The notes: generated by a model from the letters alone, not told the origin. Positions 23,701 to 34,470 are shown, counted from the stretch's first letter. The stretch is DNA of 64,000 bases from Branchinecta lynchi (GCA_023053575.1 JAKZAP010000008.1:3366715-3430714); one strand, 5' to 3'. Numbers and translations are program-made.

Positions 23701-25722
23701 ACTCCTTGAGAATTGTCCCGTCACCCCGTTCGTATTATAATGTCATATTTACCGATTTTCGAATAAAAGATATCAGATTTTTTTTAAGAGATGAGAAGCC
23801 CCTTGTAGTCATCGGTATTTTAATTATGCAATTCTGTTTTTTGTTTTGTATATATTATTATTTTACCATTAAATCAGTGTGTGAATGCAGTTCGGTTAGT
23901 GACGTGCTCTTGCTATGTACATATGAAATAACTAAACCTTTGGAACCGTACTCGTTTGATTTTTTGTCACACTTTGGTTTTGTTTGTTTATTTTGTCTCT
24001 GTTTATCTTTCAGGGGCTACATAAGTAAAAAAATAAAATCAAGCTACGATAAAGACTAACACAAAAATTATAAAACATGATTATAAAACTGATGAAACGC
24101 ACAAACTGATATGAAGCAACCCATATATAGCACTGTCCTAAACGGGGGGTGGGGGTCAACCGAGGGGCCACCGACTCTCGATTTTTGGTGCACACCAGTT
24201 GGCCTCTCAACAGGAGAAACACAAATGATGTTGTGTGTCGGAGGACGGAACTCAATTGACTGGATCATTTTTGAAGAAGGAATTCGAATAATTGACTAAT
24301 AGCCTTTGGATGACGCCTGCAATTAAGCAGGGAAGATGAGACTTTTTCTTCAACTATAAATTATAATGATCGCAATAGTTACAAGCTGGTTTAGGATAAT
24401 TAACCATTGTAAGAAAATATTTTTTAGAGGGATTATTCAGTTCATCGACTCTTGATACTGCGAATGTCATTGGTGTCGCGGCGCAACTGCTATTTACTGA
24501 AATTCATAAGTTTCTTGATCTATCACGGATTGCATAACCACAAGCTTTTCTTTAATTTCTGGTAAAACTAGCACATACACTAAGTAAGTTCGCCTATATA
24601 CTTGTTCTTAAAAACCATGGGCAGACGGATCTTTTTGGTTTTCCGTCAGTAATGAAACTTACAAAATAAATATTAACTCGTGTCAACAATTTTTAAAGTT
24701 ATACTCACTTAATTCAGGTTTAATTTTTATTTTTGTCGAGTCAAAACTAATAAGAAATTAAGCATAACTTTGGATCGTGTGATCGGATTCCAGTGAAGTT
24801 TTTGTAATTGAACAGAGGACATGCCTTTGATGTTCTTTTTCATGTCCTAACCGGATCCGACAATTGTTGGGGGGGGGAGGGGCTGGAAAATAGGTGATCC
24901 GCTTAGACTAGAAAGATCGGGATGGAACTTGGTGGGAATAAACAACAAATGCTCTAGATAAATTATTTATATAATTGGATTGGATCCGGACACTGTGGGG
25001 GTAGTTAGAGGGGGGGGGGATTCCGGTGATCGCAAGTTAAGGTTCTTCCAGATGTGCTAGGACGATGGAACTTGGCTGGAAAAATTATAGATTCGACAAG
25101 ATTAGCTTAGAAGTCATCACTTCCAAAATCCGACCGTTCCTTAAAGTACTAACCTTAAACGCAAAGTAAAAGTAAGTACTTTTTAGCAAACTATACATTT
25201 TAGTGCTCCGCATGAGCCCATGATCATTTTTGCCTTAGGAGTTTGGCTCACAAATGCTCCCTTAAAGTGCGTATCTTAACCAAAAAGTGAAAAAAAAATC
25301 CTTTAACCAAACGATATATATTAATGACCCCAAGGGCCTATTATCGTTTTGTCGCTTACAGACGAATTTCTAGCACCTTTAAAGTGCGCATCATTACTAC
25401 AAAGTTAAAAAATATGAAACTTGGTAGGCATATAGGGGACCCGAACAGATTAAGCTGGAAATGGTCATTTCTTGAGCCAAGCATCGTGGGGGGAGTGGGT
25501 GGAGGGGTAATCGGGAATCTCGTGGTATTTTTTAACTTTTGAACGGCTAATCGGATAAAAATTAATTTTTGGAAAGACCTGATGTCTCAGACGATCACCA
25601 GTTCCGGTGACTTTGGGTGGGGTGGAGGGTGAACCGGAAATCTTGGGAAACGCTGAGAGCGGAGAATCGAGATGAAACTTAGTGGGAAGGGCAAGTGCGA
25701 GTCCTAGATACTAACTCGTTCT

Positions 25723-26065
25723 TTGATAATAGTTGATCTAGAAAAAAAAATTGCGCGAAGTTTTGGTAGTATTGTTTGCCTAAGAGATTATCTGTCTAAG
25801 AAGCGACTGGCAAAGATTTATAGTAGTGTAGTTTTACCACATGTTTTACTGGGTTCTCTTTTTTTGCCATATTTTTCTAAAGGTAATTTAACTTCCCTGA
25901 AAACAACTTTTTTTAAATTTGTGAAATTTTTATGTCGTTCTCGAAATTTGAATCCTCTTCTTTGATGATGAAAGATTATAATATGAAAAATCCGGTTGAA
26001 ATCCTGAAGCAGAAACACGATAAGTTCATGATTAAGCTTGATAGCCTAAAGCATAACCTGGGTCA
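25723..26065 (+). mobile_element. LINE fragment, post-palm RT segment
   Basis: The ORF encodes VDLEKKIARSFGSIVCLRDY, LSKKRLAKIYSSVVLPHVLL and FFKFVKFLCRSRNLNPLL. This fits the segment after the palm in non-LTR reverse transcriptases (short helix, YxSLVxPxLxYG-like block). Catalytic motifs are absent and the frame ends soon after. It is inserted in the family D array. Confidence 0.65.
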
Positions 26066-26399
26066 AGGTTTGAAATAGACTGCGTCTGTTAGTATGATAT
26101 GTTCTTTTTTATTTGTTTTTTTTTCAAAATTTGTTGAGCATTTGATTGTGCAAGTGTTGGACCACGTTTAATGTATTTTTTGGCCGTGTTGTATTCTTAT
26201 TTCTCTTTCATACTCGCCAGCTTTGGCGGTCAGAAATAAATGAAATGAAATGAAATGAAATACAACATTGACTGGACCGGATTTGGGCACTCGGGGGGGG
26301 GGGGGGGGGGCTTCTGGTGATCTCGCGAGTTCGGTAGCTCCTGATGTACTAAGACGATGAAGCTTGGCTGGCATATCAGGATCTCGAACAATCTAAATA

Positions 26400-26600
26400 C
26401 TCCTTGAGCCCGCAAGCTGACTGTGAAACATATATTCAAACAATGCATAAAACGGATACGTCAGCTAGATGCGAAGAATGAACCTGCAATTCTTCCCCGC
26501 GTTGTCCCTGAAGTTCGACAGCCTGACGAGGACCCTTGCCGAGAAGGGCCGCAATATCGCTCCCAAAGCATCGTAGCTGACATATCCGTGTTATGAAGTG
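26400..26600 (-). mobile_element. Family B remnant B4 with mutated hammerhead
   Basis: It carries the family B tail (GAGCCCGCAAGCTGACTGTG, reverse orientation), the arm start ATTCAAACAATG and GATACGTCAGCTA. A hammerhead-like site lies at 26519-26562: CTGACGA at 26523-26529 and stem II CCCTT/AAGGG are intact, but GAAA has become GCAA. No TSD found. Confidence 0.65.
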
Positions 26601-27711
26601 TATGAGTTTATGTCGAAGAAACTAACTTGAGAATAGTCGTTTGCACGATCCGAACATCGTGAGGGGGAGTGGAGGCACGGGGAATCCGGAATCTAGTGGC
26701 ATTCATAACTTTTGAATGGGCGATTGGATTTGAATGAAACTTGGCAAGTGGAAAGAGCTGTCGTCTCAGATGTTCCATCCGGACCGGATCCGATGCTTGG
26801 AGGAGACACCGGAATTTTCATGAAGCGCTTAGCGTCGAGGGGTCAGGGTGGAATATTTGGTGGGAAGAGCAACCGTAGATGCGTTCTTGTCGGAATCAGA
26901 TCTTATCGGGGCTCTTTGAGGGGAGCTGGAGAAGATTTTCCGGAATTCGGGTGATCGCGAGTTAGAATACTTCCAGATGTGCTAAGGACGATGAAACTTG
27001 GCAGGCGTATTGTGACCTACTAAATAGACTGAAGGACCTAATACAATGCCCTTGGAAGACTTCCGTTCCTGGATCCGGCCATTTTTGAGGGAGTTAAGGG
27101 AACGGGAATTCGGAAATTACTGACTTCGTACGGTTGGTCCGATTCGAGTGAAACTTTATGGGTGATAAAAACTCTAGATATGCAAAACTTCTGTCCAAAC
27201 CACGTGCGGAAATGATTGGGGGAGTGTGGGGGGGGGGGGTCCAAAAACCAAACTAATGGGTCGAATGGGATGCAAGCTGGATAGTACCGAGTTTATGCGG
27301 CCTATATTTGATATTTGGCGTCCGAACCGGATCCGGCCACGGTAGAAGGAAGATCATGCGGAAACTGGAAAATTGTAGATATGCTTCGATTCGATTCAAA
27401 CTTGACGAATGAGAAGAGATGCGAATTTTATGTGTCCTAGTGGTATTCGACCACAGTGGGCCACAGGGAGTTGGAGTACTGGAAATTTTCTGGCTCGCAT
27501 GGTGATCAAACGAGTGGAGCGATTTGAATGAAACTTGGAAAGATATAATACCAAATTATAACCATATTTCCTACATGACATATTGTAGGGTCCGGACCCG
27601 AGCACGGTGGAGGAGGGGGGGGGGGCGGAGTTTCCCGAGAAATACTCAGATTCGAGTGAAACTTTTATTCAAACAATGTTTACAACGGATACGTCAGCTA
27701 TAATTTTTCAT

Positions 27712-27755
27712 CAGCGATATTTCGGCCCTTCTTGGCAAGGGTCCTCGTCAGGCTG
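27712..27755 (-). ncRNA. Hammerhead ribozyme motif (B1, left arm)
   Basis: Exact reverse-complement partner of the motif at 27869-27912: on the minus strand stem I CAGC, CTGACGA, stem II GG(A)CCCTT/AAGGGCC, GAAA, TAT, C, GCTG. All core bases are conserved. Confidence 0.75.
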
Positions 27756-27868
27756 TCAATCTTCTAGTTCAACTTCGGGGAAGGAAACAAACCTGTAATA
27801 ATCAGGTTGATTATAAGGTTGATTATTACAGGTTTGTTTCCTTCCCCGAAGTTGAACTAGAAGATTGA

Positions 27869-27912
27869 CAGCCTGACGAGGACCCTTGCCAAGAAGGGCC
27901 GAAATATCGCTG
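27869..27912 (+). ncRNA. Hammerhead ribozyme motif (B1, right arm)
   Basis: Stem I is CAGC (27869-27872) with GCTG (27909-27912) and the core is CTGACGA (27873-27879). Stem II is GG(A)CCCTT with AAGGGCC, 7 bp with one bulged A, and GAAA lies at 27901-27904. Stem III is the two-pair ATAT, with predicted cleavage after C27908. The layout is type I with minimal stem III, as in Penelope-like elements and retrozymes, where dimeric RNAs are thought to be needed for efficient cleavage. Confidence 0.8.
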
Positions 27913-28029
27913 ATGAAAAATCATAGCTGACGTATCCGTTGTAAACATTGTTTGAATAAATGTTTCAAAGTCAGCTTGGGCTCAAAGAATATTTACGAGT
28001 GAAACTAGATAGGCGGTTAGACAAGATGA

Positions 28030-29100
28030 ATCCGAACCAGATTCAGTAGTGGGAGTGTTTACACTCCTAGGGATCAAACTAGTGAATCTGACCTTGGAAT
28101 GCAGACAAGTCATTTGCCCTAGATGATCCGACTCGATGCGGGAAATGCTCAGTCTTGAGAGAAACTAGATATCCTATTTCTAGGTCCGATCCTAGGGGGG
28201 TTGAAGGTGGTATTTTGTGACGTTCCGGTCTACTTTATTGTACCACCTACTCGTAACAAGTGCTGTATGAGCTCGCAGCTCTTCTTGACACGAATTTGAA
28301 TAAGTCGATCAAATGTTGTTTTTGCATCCGAGTATAAAAGATTGTCTAATGACCAATGTTTCGGGAGAAAACCAGAGCGATAGTGTTGACGCTAGGGACC
28401 GAGTACGGTAACCGGCCATTGGTGAAATTAGGGAGGACATGAGAAATGTTATGGTTTGGCGTATTTTGCAGTTTTGAGGGTATTTTCTATGCCTATTCTT
28501 AGCCGTATGAAATTTGAGGTAATACGTTCAGTGTTTCACAGCAGGTAGAATTCGAGCACGGTGATATTTTCTTAAGGGATATAATATTACGTTCCCGGAT
28601 GTTCTTGACACGAGATATATAGCTAAAATAATTAAGACTCGCCATGCAATTTTTTTCTCGTTCGTTTTTTGTACTTTGCCGGTCTGTACACTAGACGGGT
28701 TATAAATAAAATTTATAAAATTAAAAAAATATTTTTTAAAAGAGTGCTTTAGCCAAATATAGGGACGTCTTGATTATGTAGTCATGTATTTTGTACGGCC
28801 AGACGGCTATGAACTATTCAGTTATCCACAGTAGCCTCGTCCAGACGTGGGGTATGTTCAAGTGTCATGTAGTCAGCTCAGGGCAACTCAATCCAACAGG
28901 TTCACGAATTTGACAGTGCTATTGCGCGGAAACGATTGGTAAAAAGGACCGGGACTAGGTGAGCCTTTTGACACCGCTGGATACTGCGTTGGATTTATGA
29001 ATTCTTCTTCTTCTCCACAGTGCTTGTTTAATGTATTTGTAGTCGTCGCAAATAAAAAAAAAACTTCCACTTGAACTGAGCAAAAAAATGATTTTATAAT
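28030..29100. other. Repeat-derived intronic sequence
   Basis: 28080-28275 (TTTGCCCTAGATGATCCGA, TATCCTATTTCTAGG, TGTACCACCTACTCG) is duplicated at 31630-31800 and belongs to the edge of family D. From 28275 to 29100 I recognise nothing coding. Confidence 0.5.
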
Positions 29101-29330
29101 ACTCTGTATGACTAAGTCCAAAACACGCCAGTGTTCCTCAGGAAAAAGCGCCTCCGTAACAACTCAAACTCACGACTCAAATCCTCTGTCAAATGAATCA
29201 CGGCTATCTTTGGGAGCAGCTGTGACAGGGAGCAGTTTTAATATCATGATAAAATGAGGGAATGCCGGACTTCAGATGCTTAAGCTTATGTCCAGGCATG
29301 GGGCACCCACTAAACACTTGTTCCGGATTT
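29100..29330 (-). repeat. Dispersed repeat, inverted copy near 48840-48960
   Basis: Sequence such as GTCCAAAACACGCCAGTG and GACTCAAATCC matches the reverse complement of about 48840-48955 (CACTGGCGTGTTTTGGAC, GGATTTGAGTC). At 48966 the copy is followed by a foldback element; here it runs towards a LINE fragment. Confidence 0.6.
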
Positions 29331-29574
29331 GCATTTCATTTATCCGACCAAATTTAGGAATACCCTGTTAGGCATTTTGGCCTCACAGTCGAACAGACCG
29401 CCAGAATCGAGAAGATTAAAAAGAGCTCTAATCTTAGCGTCAAAGGTGGCCGAGAGGTCCTATGAAGAGTTACTACGTAAATTCGAAATCGACTCCTTAC
29501 ATGAACGAAGGCTGAAACTCTGCATGGAGTTTGGTGTCAAATCTCTGAAAACATTTTCCCTTCTGAAAAGCTGA
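29329..29574 (+). mobile_element. LINE fragment, C-terminal RT tail
   Basis: The ORF encodes RALILASKVAERSYEELLRK, FEIDSLHERRLKLCMEF and GVKSLKTFSLL. The pattern (RA-x-ILG-like, YEELL, L-x-I-x-SL-x-RR-x-x-LC-x-x-F) is the usual end of the thumb region in Jockey/CR1-like LINEs. Upstream domains are missing. The copy is dead. Confidence 0.65.
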
Positions 29575-29989
29575 CAAAAAGGCTCCCTCGCAAGGTAGCT
29601 ACTGCGGTTGAAAAGTTGCAGCCAATCAAATGTGCCCACCAGAGGTTTGCATAGAGTTATGTCCCTTCATTTTTAAAGTTGTATAACGAAGCATAAGCTG
29701 AGCTGCTAGTTTAAATTTATAATGTTATTTATGACCGTTGTAGCCCTATATTCGTAGGCCTATTATGTTTTATGTGTGTGCTCCTAAATTATATCCATGA
29801 CTATACCAAACAAATGTGGCGTGAGCCATGATAAGTTTGTGGTGAATAAAAAGATTATCTATCAATTTCTGCCTTTCTTCCGCTAGGTAACCGGAGAGGC
29901 CGGAGATTTTGCATCGGCTAGGAGAGACAGTCATCAAGAGTATTTACATTTCCTGCTCTTATTTCAGCGCCATCTTCTTTTCTTTTTAG

Positions 29990-30210
29990 ACAAGATGTTG
30001 CAGCACGTTGAGAGGAAATCATCCGACGAGGCGGTCGACATCGCGTCTGTTAGTGCCGTTGCCGCCAAGTCGGACATTTTGATTCAGGTTCATGGCGCAT
30101 TGATGGTTGCCGCTTGGATCTGGGCTGCCAGCTGCGGCATCCTCATTGCAAGATACTTCAAACAGACCTGGGTTGGATCGCAAATTATGGGAAAAGACCT
30201 CTGGTTTGTG
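29990..30210 (+). CDS. FRRS1: FRRS1-like exon d: DOMON-b561 linker and first core helix
   Basis: This exon has two bases completing a codon plus 73 codons, acceptor TTTTTAG ending 29989 and donor GTAAGT at 30211. It encodes KMLQHVERKSSDEAVDIASV, then ILIQVHGALMVAAWIWAASC, GILIARYFKQTW and GKDLWFV. VHGALMVAAW is the first haem-binding helix of the cytochrome b561 domain (His 195 of the assembled protein), and ARYFKQTW is the family loop after it. Phase 0 at the 3' end. The acceptor tract is very T-rich (TTCTTTTCTTTTTAG). Confidence 0.93.
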
Positions 30211-30256
30211 GTAAGTGCTTAAGAAATTTGATATGTGGAATGTTGCGTCGGATTTA

Positions 30257-30818
30257 AGGCGGCTTCACACTGACTCCGTGGCCGAGTGGTTAGCGCGCCG
30301 GACTCGCAAGTGAATGGTCGCTTGTTCGAGTCTCGGTAGTGCCTACTATTTGGTTTGAGACGGGGGTTAGTGGCGTAACCCTGTTAGACAAGCCAAAGTC
30401 CACCCAGCTTCAAATTGGCACCTGTAGAAATCTGGGGAAGGTGACAGGAAGGGTGTGTGAAAGCACAGGATGGCTGGCCTTGGTTAAGTGCACTTAAGGA
30501 AGAGAGGAGAAAAGTTGTCAAAAAACAAAAATCAAGATTGATTTTGAGGAAACAATTATATATTTTGTACGTAAAAGAACTTTCCTCTACAATACAAGAC
30601 TTCCACAGTATAGCAAGTGCTAAATCGTAAACCATTTTTTCTCATTTTGAATTATTCGCTGATGATGAAAAGGGTGAAAATCTAGAAGAAACGAAGAAAA
30701 TATACTTAGCTTCAGCTCCTTGGTGGGAAAGGCCTTAGTACAGTGTGAAAAGCTTCCTTGACTTAACGTAACTTTTGCTACTTAACTTTAGTTCTTAAGT
30801 GGCAATGTGAAGCCGCCT
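30257..30818. mobile_element. Harbinger-like element with TTA TSD, carrying a SINE
   Basis: The ends are AGGCGGCTTCACACTG and CAATGTGAAGCCGCCT, flanked by TTA on both sides (30254-30256 and 30819-30821). A 3 bp TTA/TAA TSD is typical of PIF/Harbinger. The inside includes the tRNA-type SINE from 30272. There is no transposase. It sits just downstream of an FRRS1 exon donor. Confidence 0.85.
30272..30410 (+). repeat. tRNA-derived SINE (head and body)
   Basis: A-box-like GTGGCCGAGTGGTTAGCGCG, anticodon-like GGACTCGCAAG and B box TGTTCGAGTCTCGG make a convincing tRNA-like head at 30272-30345. The body GTTAGTGGCGTAACCCTGTT with GACAAGCC follows and is shared with the copy at 505-645. The 3' end is not resolved. 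Confidence 0.7.
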
Positions 30819-30859
30819 TTAATCGATGTCCTGATTAAATCCTAATTAATACGTTAGTG

Positions 30860-30905
30860 TTTATTCAAACAATGTTTCAAAGTCAGCTTGGGCTCAAATA
30901 ATATT
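30860..30905 (+). mobile_element. Family B minimal element B2 (46 bp)
   Basis: Only the first bases of the family B arm (TTTATTCAAACAATGTTT) joined directly to its tail (CAAAGTCAGCTTGGGCTCAA and ATAATATT). It is flanked by a 10 bp TSD TACGTTAGTG (30850-30859 and 30906-30915). This shows that the arm start and tail are true element ends and that the palindrome can be absent. Confidence 0.85.
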
Positions 30906-31319
30906 TACGTTAGTGGTAAAGCACACCTCGCACTATTTATCGTTTATGTTCCGATACTCAATACTATCTGAATGCTGTAAAATCACGCTCTGCTTTTAAC
31001 AAATTATCCCCGGCTTTTGCTATTTTAAGCCTTTTCCCAGACTCATTGACTTCTGGCAAAAAAATTGGCAAAATTAGGAAACCGGTTTACGCATCAATAG
31101 CATAATACGCGAACACTCCTCGGGAGCATAATGCACATGGAAAATAGTGAAACGTGGCAAGTGCAAAGATTAGTCAGATGTCTTTAGTGCGTTCAGAATG
31201 TAACATGAAATTTGGGTCTCAAGGTTTGAGAATTAATTAATGCAAGACGGGAATGGTTGCACTGGTATTATCGGTTCGACGGGTCCTTTAGGAAACATCA
31301 TCGCTGAGATTGTGTATGG

Positions 31320-32510
31320 CATTTGCCTTTCAGCCAAGTGCCAGATAGCGTCCGTCCGTCCGACGGTGGGTCGGTTCCGGTTTTGCTAGTGCGGCCACAT
31401 AAGCCAGGACTTAGTTTGGGGTTTGAACCTGATCTGACCACGGTGGGGGGGGGGGCGAAGTTCCTCCAACATGCTCAGATTCGAGTGAAACTTGATAATT
31501 GGTAGGCTAAATGCTTGGTTAAAAAAACAGATTCGGCTGAGGTTCAGGGGGGTACTGGAAATCGTGTGGCACGTTTAGGGACCAAACGAGTGGATCTATT
31601 GGGTTGAAGCTTGGAAGGTAGAAAAGTCATTTGCCCTAGATGGTCCGAGGCGATGCCAGAAATGCTCAGACTTGAGTGAAACTATATATCCTATTTCTAG
31701 GTCTTAACCATATTTTTGGATGGCGGGATATTTTTTGACGTTCTCATCTACTTTCTTGTACCACCCACTCGAAACAAGTGCCATGTGAGCTCTTAGCTCT
31801 TGTTTTGAATATCTTCTAACGAGGAAATTTGGCTGTTTTTTTTACCGAATTTTACAAAATGCTACCCAGTGATAATCTTGCGTTGCAATAAACTGGAAAG
31901 CAAGCTTCTTCCCTGTTCACCGTCACCAAACCCAAAAGTATTGATGGTTCAAAATCAAAATCTATGATTTTAGAAGTTGATGGTTTCCGGGTATAGGATC
32001 GACCGATTACGATGATTAAGCTAAAAATAATCTGCGAAAAAAAACTGTGATTATAGGGCTATGAACACTGCTGGATTTTCTCATGCCTTTCTTGCCAGTA
32101 CTTTGATGCATGTGTCTTGCATAGACAAGTGAGAACGTGCGGTCATGTCTCGTGATGACGGATTAAACGCATGGCTTGGCTACATCGTACACCACCGCTT
32201 GTGAACATCTTTGGCGCCTTAAATTTGTGGTCACTGCTTAAGTTCTTGGCAGGACATTCTCAGTGCTATGGTTTATGTGACAGTCCAGTGATGTCACTTC
32301 ACCTTTGGTCCAGACAGTTCTTTACGATAATGTCCTGTAATATCGGTAATCATCGTGTTACAGTTAATGACCTATTCATTAGTCAACCTTTCAAGAAACT
32401 TACAGAGCTGAACCTGGTCTGTCTAATTTGACACGCTTTAACGCTCGACTTTTAGTAAGCCGGTTTCAGCTCATTATTTCAAGCAAGATTGACGCCCGAA
32501 ATTATTCTTT
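31320..32510. other. Family D tail then unrecognised sequence
   Basis: 31320-31800 carries family D motifs (CCGTCCGTCCGACGG, GAGTGAAACTTGATA, poly-G at 31443). From 31800 to 32510 I find no gene. An ORF at 32171-32431 resembles nothing known to me. Confidence 0.5.
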
Positions 32511-32514
32511 AGAC

Positions 32515-32847
32515 CAGTGGTTCAGAACCGGTGGTACGCGTACCTAAAGGGATACGAGAGACCCTCGCAAGGGGTATGTGAAGGTCCCAAAATAAATCCC
32601 GTTAATACATCACTTCAGTCATTTTTGAGTCCTCTAACTCAGTTACAAAACTGTTCTTAAAACCACACACCCCATCGTAGTCGTACACGATTTCAGATCT
32701 CGCATCGACTAGGCTGCTGTAAAAAAATAGCAAAGCAACAAATCGTCAAAAAGGGGTACGGTACCTTTCTAAACCTTGATTAGGGGCACGCAACCTTTTT
32801 GAACTTTGATTAGGGGTACACGATACGACAAAGGATGGGAACCACTG
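32515..32847. mobile_element. hAT element (first of a tandem pair)
   Basis: The left end is CAGTGGTTCAGAACC and the right end GGGAACCACTG. The 8 bp flanks CTTTAGAC (32507-32514) and CTCTAGAC (32848-32855) match in 7 of 8 positions. The internal GGTACGCGTACC motif is typical of the CAGTGGTTC group of animal hAT elements. Confidence 0.85.
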
Positions 32848-32980
32848 CTCTAGACCAGTGGTTCCCAGCCGGTGGTATGCGTACCCCAGGGGGTACGCGA
32901 AGGAACCAAAATTCATTTAGCGTGTAGCTTCAAAATCTCGCATCACTCATTTTTGATTGCCGAAAGCCTAATATTACCAG

Positions 32981-33183
32981 CAGAGGCATCACCAGCCAAA
33001 ATGTGTCTTAAGGGGCAAGGTGTTTTTACTGGCCGACAGGCTATTTTTACCGACTCTTTTTTTGTTTCTTAGTAACTGCTTTTTCGAAAAATCGCGGTGC
33101 TTCACGCCGACTCTTTTCTTTTTAATCGTCTGGCCGACCTTTTCGGGGGGATGGGCGTTGTCAACCCCTGCGTGACGCCTCTG
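32981..33183. mobile_element. Nested hAT MITE (203 bp)
   Basis: The ends are CAGAGGCATCACC and GCGTGACGCCTCTG. The 8 bp flanks ATTACCAG and ATCACAAG match in 6 of 8, plausible for an old TSD. It contains TTTTTACTGGCCGACAG and G/C-rich subterminal tracts. Confidence 0.65.
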
Positions 33184-33290
33184 ATCACAAGCCCTACTGA
33201 AAGTCACCGAAATAATGTTGATTCCAAAAACAGCTAGCCCACTGCCGTAGAATCTGTTCCTGTTTCAAACAATATTATTTCAAGAAGAAA

Positions 33291-33479
33291 TTGAAGACAT
33301 TGCAAGTGATATTGTCATTCAGGTTGCGAATAAAGCCAACGAAAAAGTTTGCGATACAGCTTGACGAAAGCACTGAGAACATTAAAACCAAACATAGAAA
33401 CAGGCTGACTGTAAAAAATATGCCGCTAACGACGTCGAGCCGTGATTTGACAACATTTTTACTACAAAGCAGCCTCTAG
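33291..33479 (+). pseudogene. hAT transposase fragment
   Basis: The ORF encodes LSFRLRIKPTKKFAIQLDES, then TENIKTKHRNRL. KFAIQLDEST is the conserved block around the first catalytic Asp in hAT transposases of the ZBED/Charlie-like group. It ends within 62 codons, without the C-terminal dimerisation region. It lies in frame with nothing else inside the 770 bp element, so it is a relic. Confidence 0.65.
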
Positions 33480-33762
33480 TAATTGCCTCACTGATTTTGT
33501 ATATATCTGTACACACGTATGCCTTATTATTTATGATAATAACTATCGTCTTTTTAAAAAGGGGTACGCAATCTTTTTGAACCTTGATTAGGAGTACGCG
33601 ATACGGCAAAGGTTGGAAACCACTGCTCTTAACTACCAACCCTATTAGAAGATTTCCAACCACTCTGGAACCAATGAAGCCAGAATATCGCATTTCATAT
33701 AATCCTGAGCAGTAAAATTCTCTCGGTTCTTAGGTATCTCCGGTAAATTTGAGCATGACTTA

Positions 33763-34178
33763 AGGCGTATTCTCGTTGTTCCCCGAGGACTCCTGGGGGA
33801 ATCGAAGGGAACGGCGAGAATAGAGGGAGTCATTCCACGCGGACTCTGCGTACGGAAAACAGCGAAAACACGGGGAATGCTTCCAAAATGGATTTTCTTT
33901 TAAAAATAAATAAGCACTTGACAAAGTTAGTCTGGATCCACTTTATTTTTGGTTTTGCTTATTCTGATCGTTTTTAATTAATTTTACATTGCACCAACAC
34001 CCGCAAAAATTGATTCCCCTCTGAGTTTGAAAGGGAGTCCTTTTTGATGATGGTGATGATAATCGGAGCACTCCCCGTCCGTGGGGACTCACGAGAATAC
34101 GGGGAGTGAGTCCCCGGGACAAACAAAAACGCGGGGAGTCCTCAAGTGGAGTCCTCGGGGAACGGCGAGAATACGCCT
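33763..34178. mobile_element. Harbinger-like MITE with TTA TSD (416 bp)
   Basis: The ends AGGCGTATTCTCGTTGTTCC and GGAACGGCGAGAATACGCCT are flanked by TTA (33760-33762 and 34179-34181). CCCCGAGGACTCC repeats occur inside both arms. No transposase. Confidence 0.88.
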
Positions 34179-34227
34179 TTACTGTTTTTCCCATGTCGCA
34201 TCCATACGTCGCGTCGTTTGATGTTGT

Positions 34228-34470
34228 CATCGATAGCCGAGTGGTTAGGGCGTTGGACTAATAGTGCGAACACACGATCAGGATCGGGCGCTCCCGGTCT
34301 GGAATCCCTGACCGGATTTTCGCCACCATCATCACTTCCATATGGAAAAGTTGAAATTTGTTTAACTTGATGATGAAAGTGCAGGAAATCCGGCCGGGAA
34401 ATCCTCATCGTGTGTTCGCACTTTAAGAAGGGCCCGGAGTTCGAATATTGGACTAGGCTACTAGCCATAG
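34228..34470 (+). repeat. tRNA-derived SINE split by a MITE
   Basis: A-box-like AGCCGAGTGGTTAGGGCGTT and GGAC at 34234-34258 are separated from the B box GGAGTTCGAAT (about 34436-34446) by a 162 bp insertion at 34262-34423. Removing the insertion brings the two boxes to about normal tRNA spacing. Confidence 0.75.
34262..34423. mobile_element. MITE (162 bp) inserted in a SINE, TAA TSD
   Basis: TIRs of more than 20 bp start at 34263, AGTGCGAACACACGATCAGG against the mirrored CCTCATCGTGTGTTCGCACT. TAA flanks both sides (34259-34261 and 34424-34426). A 3 bp TAA TSD suggests a PIF/Harbinger-like element. Confidence 0.85.

Larger units (their letters stand above)
24850..27240 (-). repeat. Family D degenerate array, reverse orientation
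   Basis: GGGACCCGAACAG, GATGAAACTTGG, CACTGTGGGGG and TTCCAGATGTGCTAGGACGA recur every 300-450 bp with G-rich tracts. This is the reverse-oriented form of the repeats at 13245-15116. It is interrupted by a LINE fragment (25723-26065) and a family B remnant (about 26400-26600). Its last units trail to 28270 and recur at 31320-31800. No gene recognised. Confidence 0.7.
27664..27995 (+). mobile_element. Family B foldback element, copy B1, with two hammerhead motifs
   Basis: A near-perfect palindrome with arms of about 140 bp meeting near 27812, flanked by an 11 bp TSD CGAGTGAAACT (27653-27663 and 27996-28006). An unpaired tail TCAAAGTCAGCTTGGGCTCA plus AAGAATATTTA follows the right arm. Each arm carries a hammerhead core in opposite orientation. 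The near-identical arms suggest a recent insertion or conversion. Confidence 0.88.
32856..33625 (+). mobile_element. hAT element (second of the pair) with transposase remnant
   Basis: CAGTGGTTCCCAGCC opens and GGAAACCACTG closes. The flanks CTCTAGAC and CTCTTAAC (33626-33633) match in 6 of 8 positions. The first flank is shared with the preceding element, so the two sit end to end. Inside are a second hAT (32981-33183) and a transposase fragment (33291-33479). A related left end with matching arms lies at 53629-54095. Confidence 0.85.
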
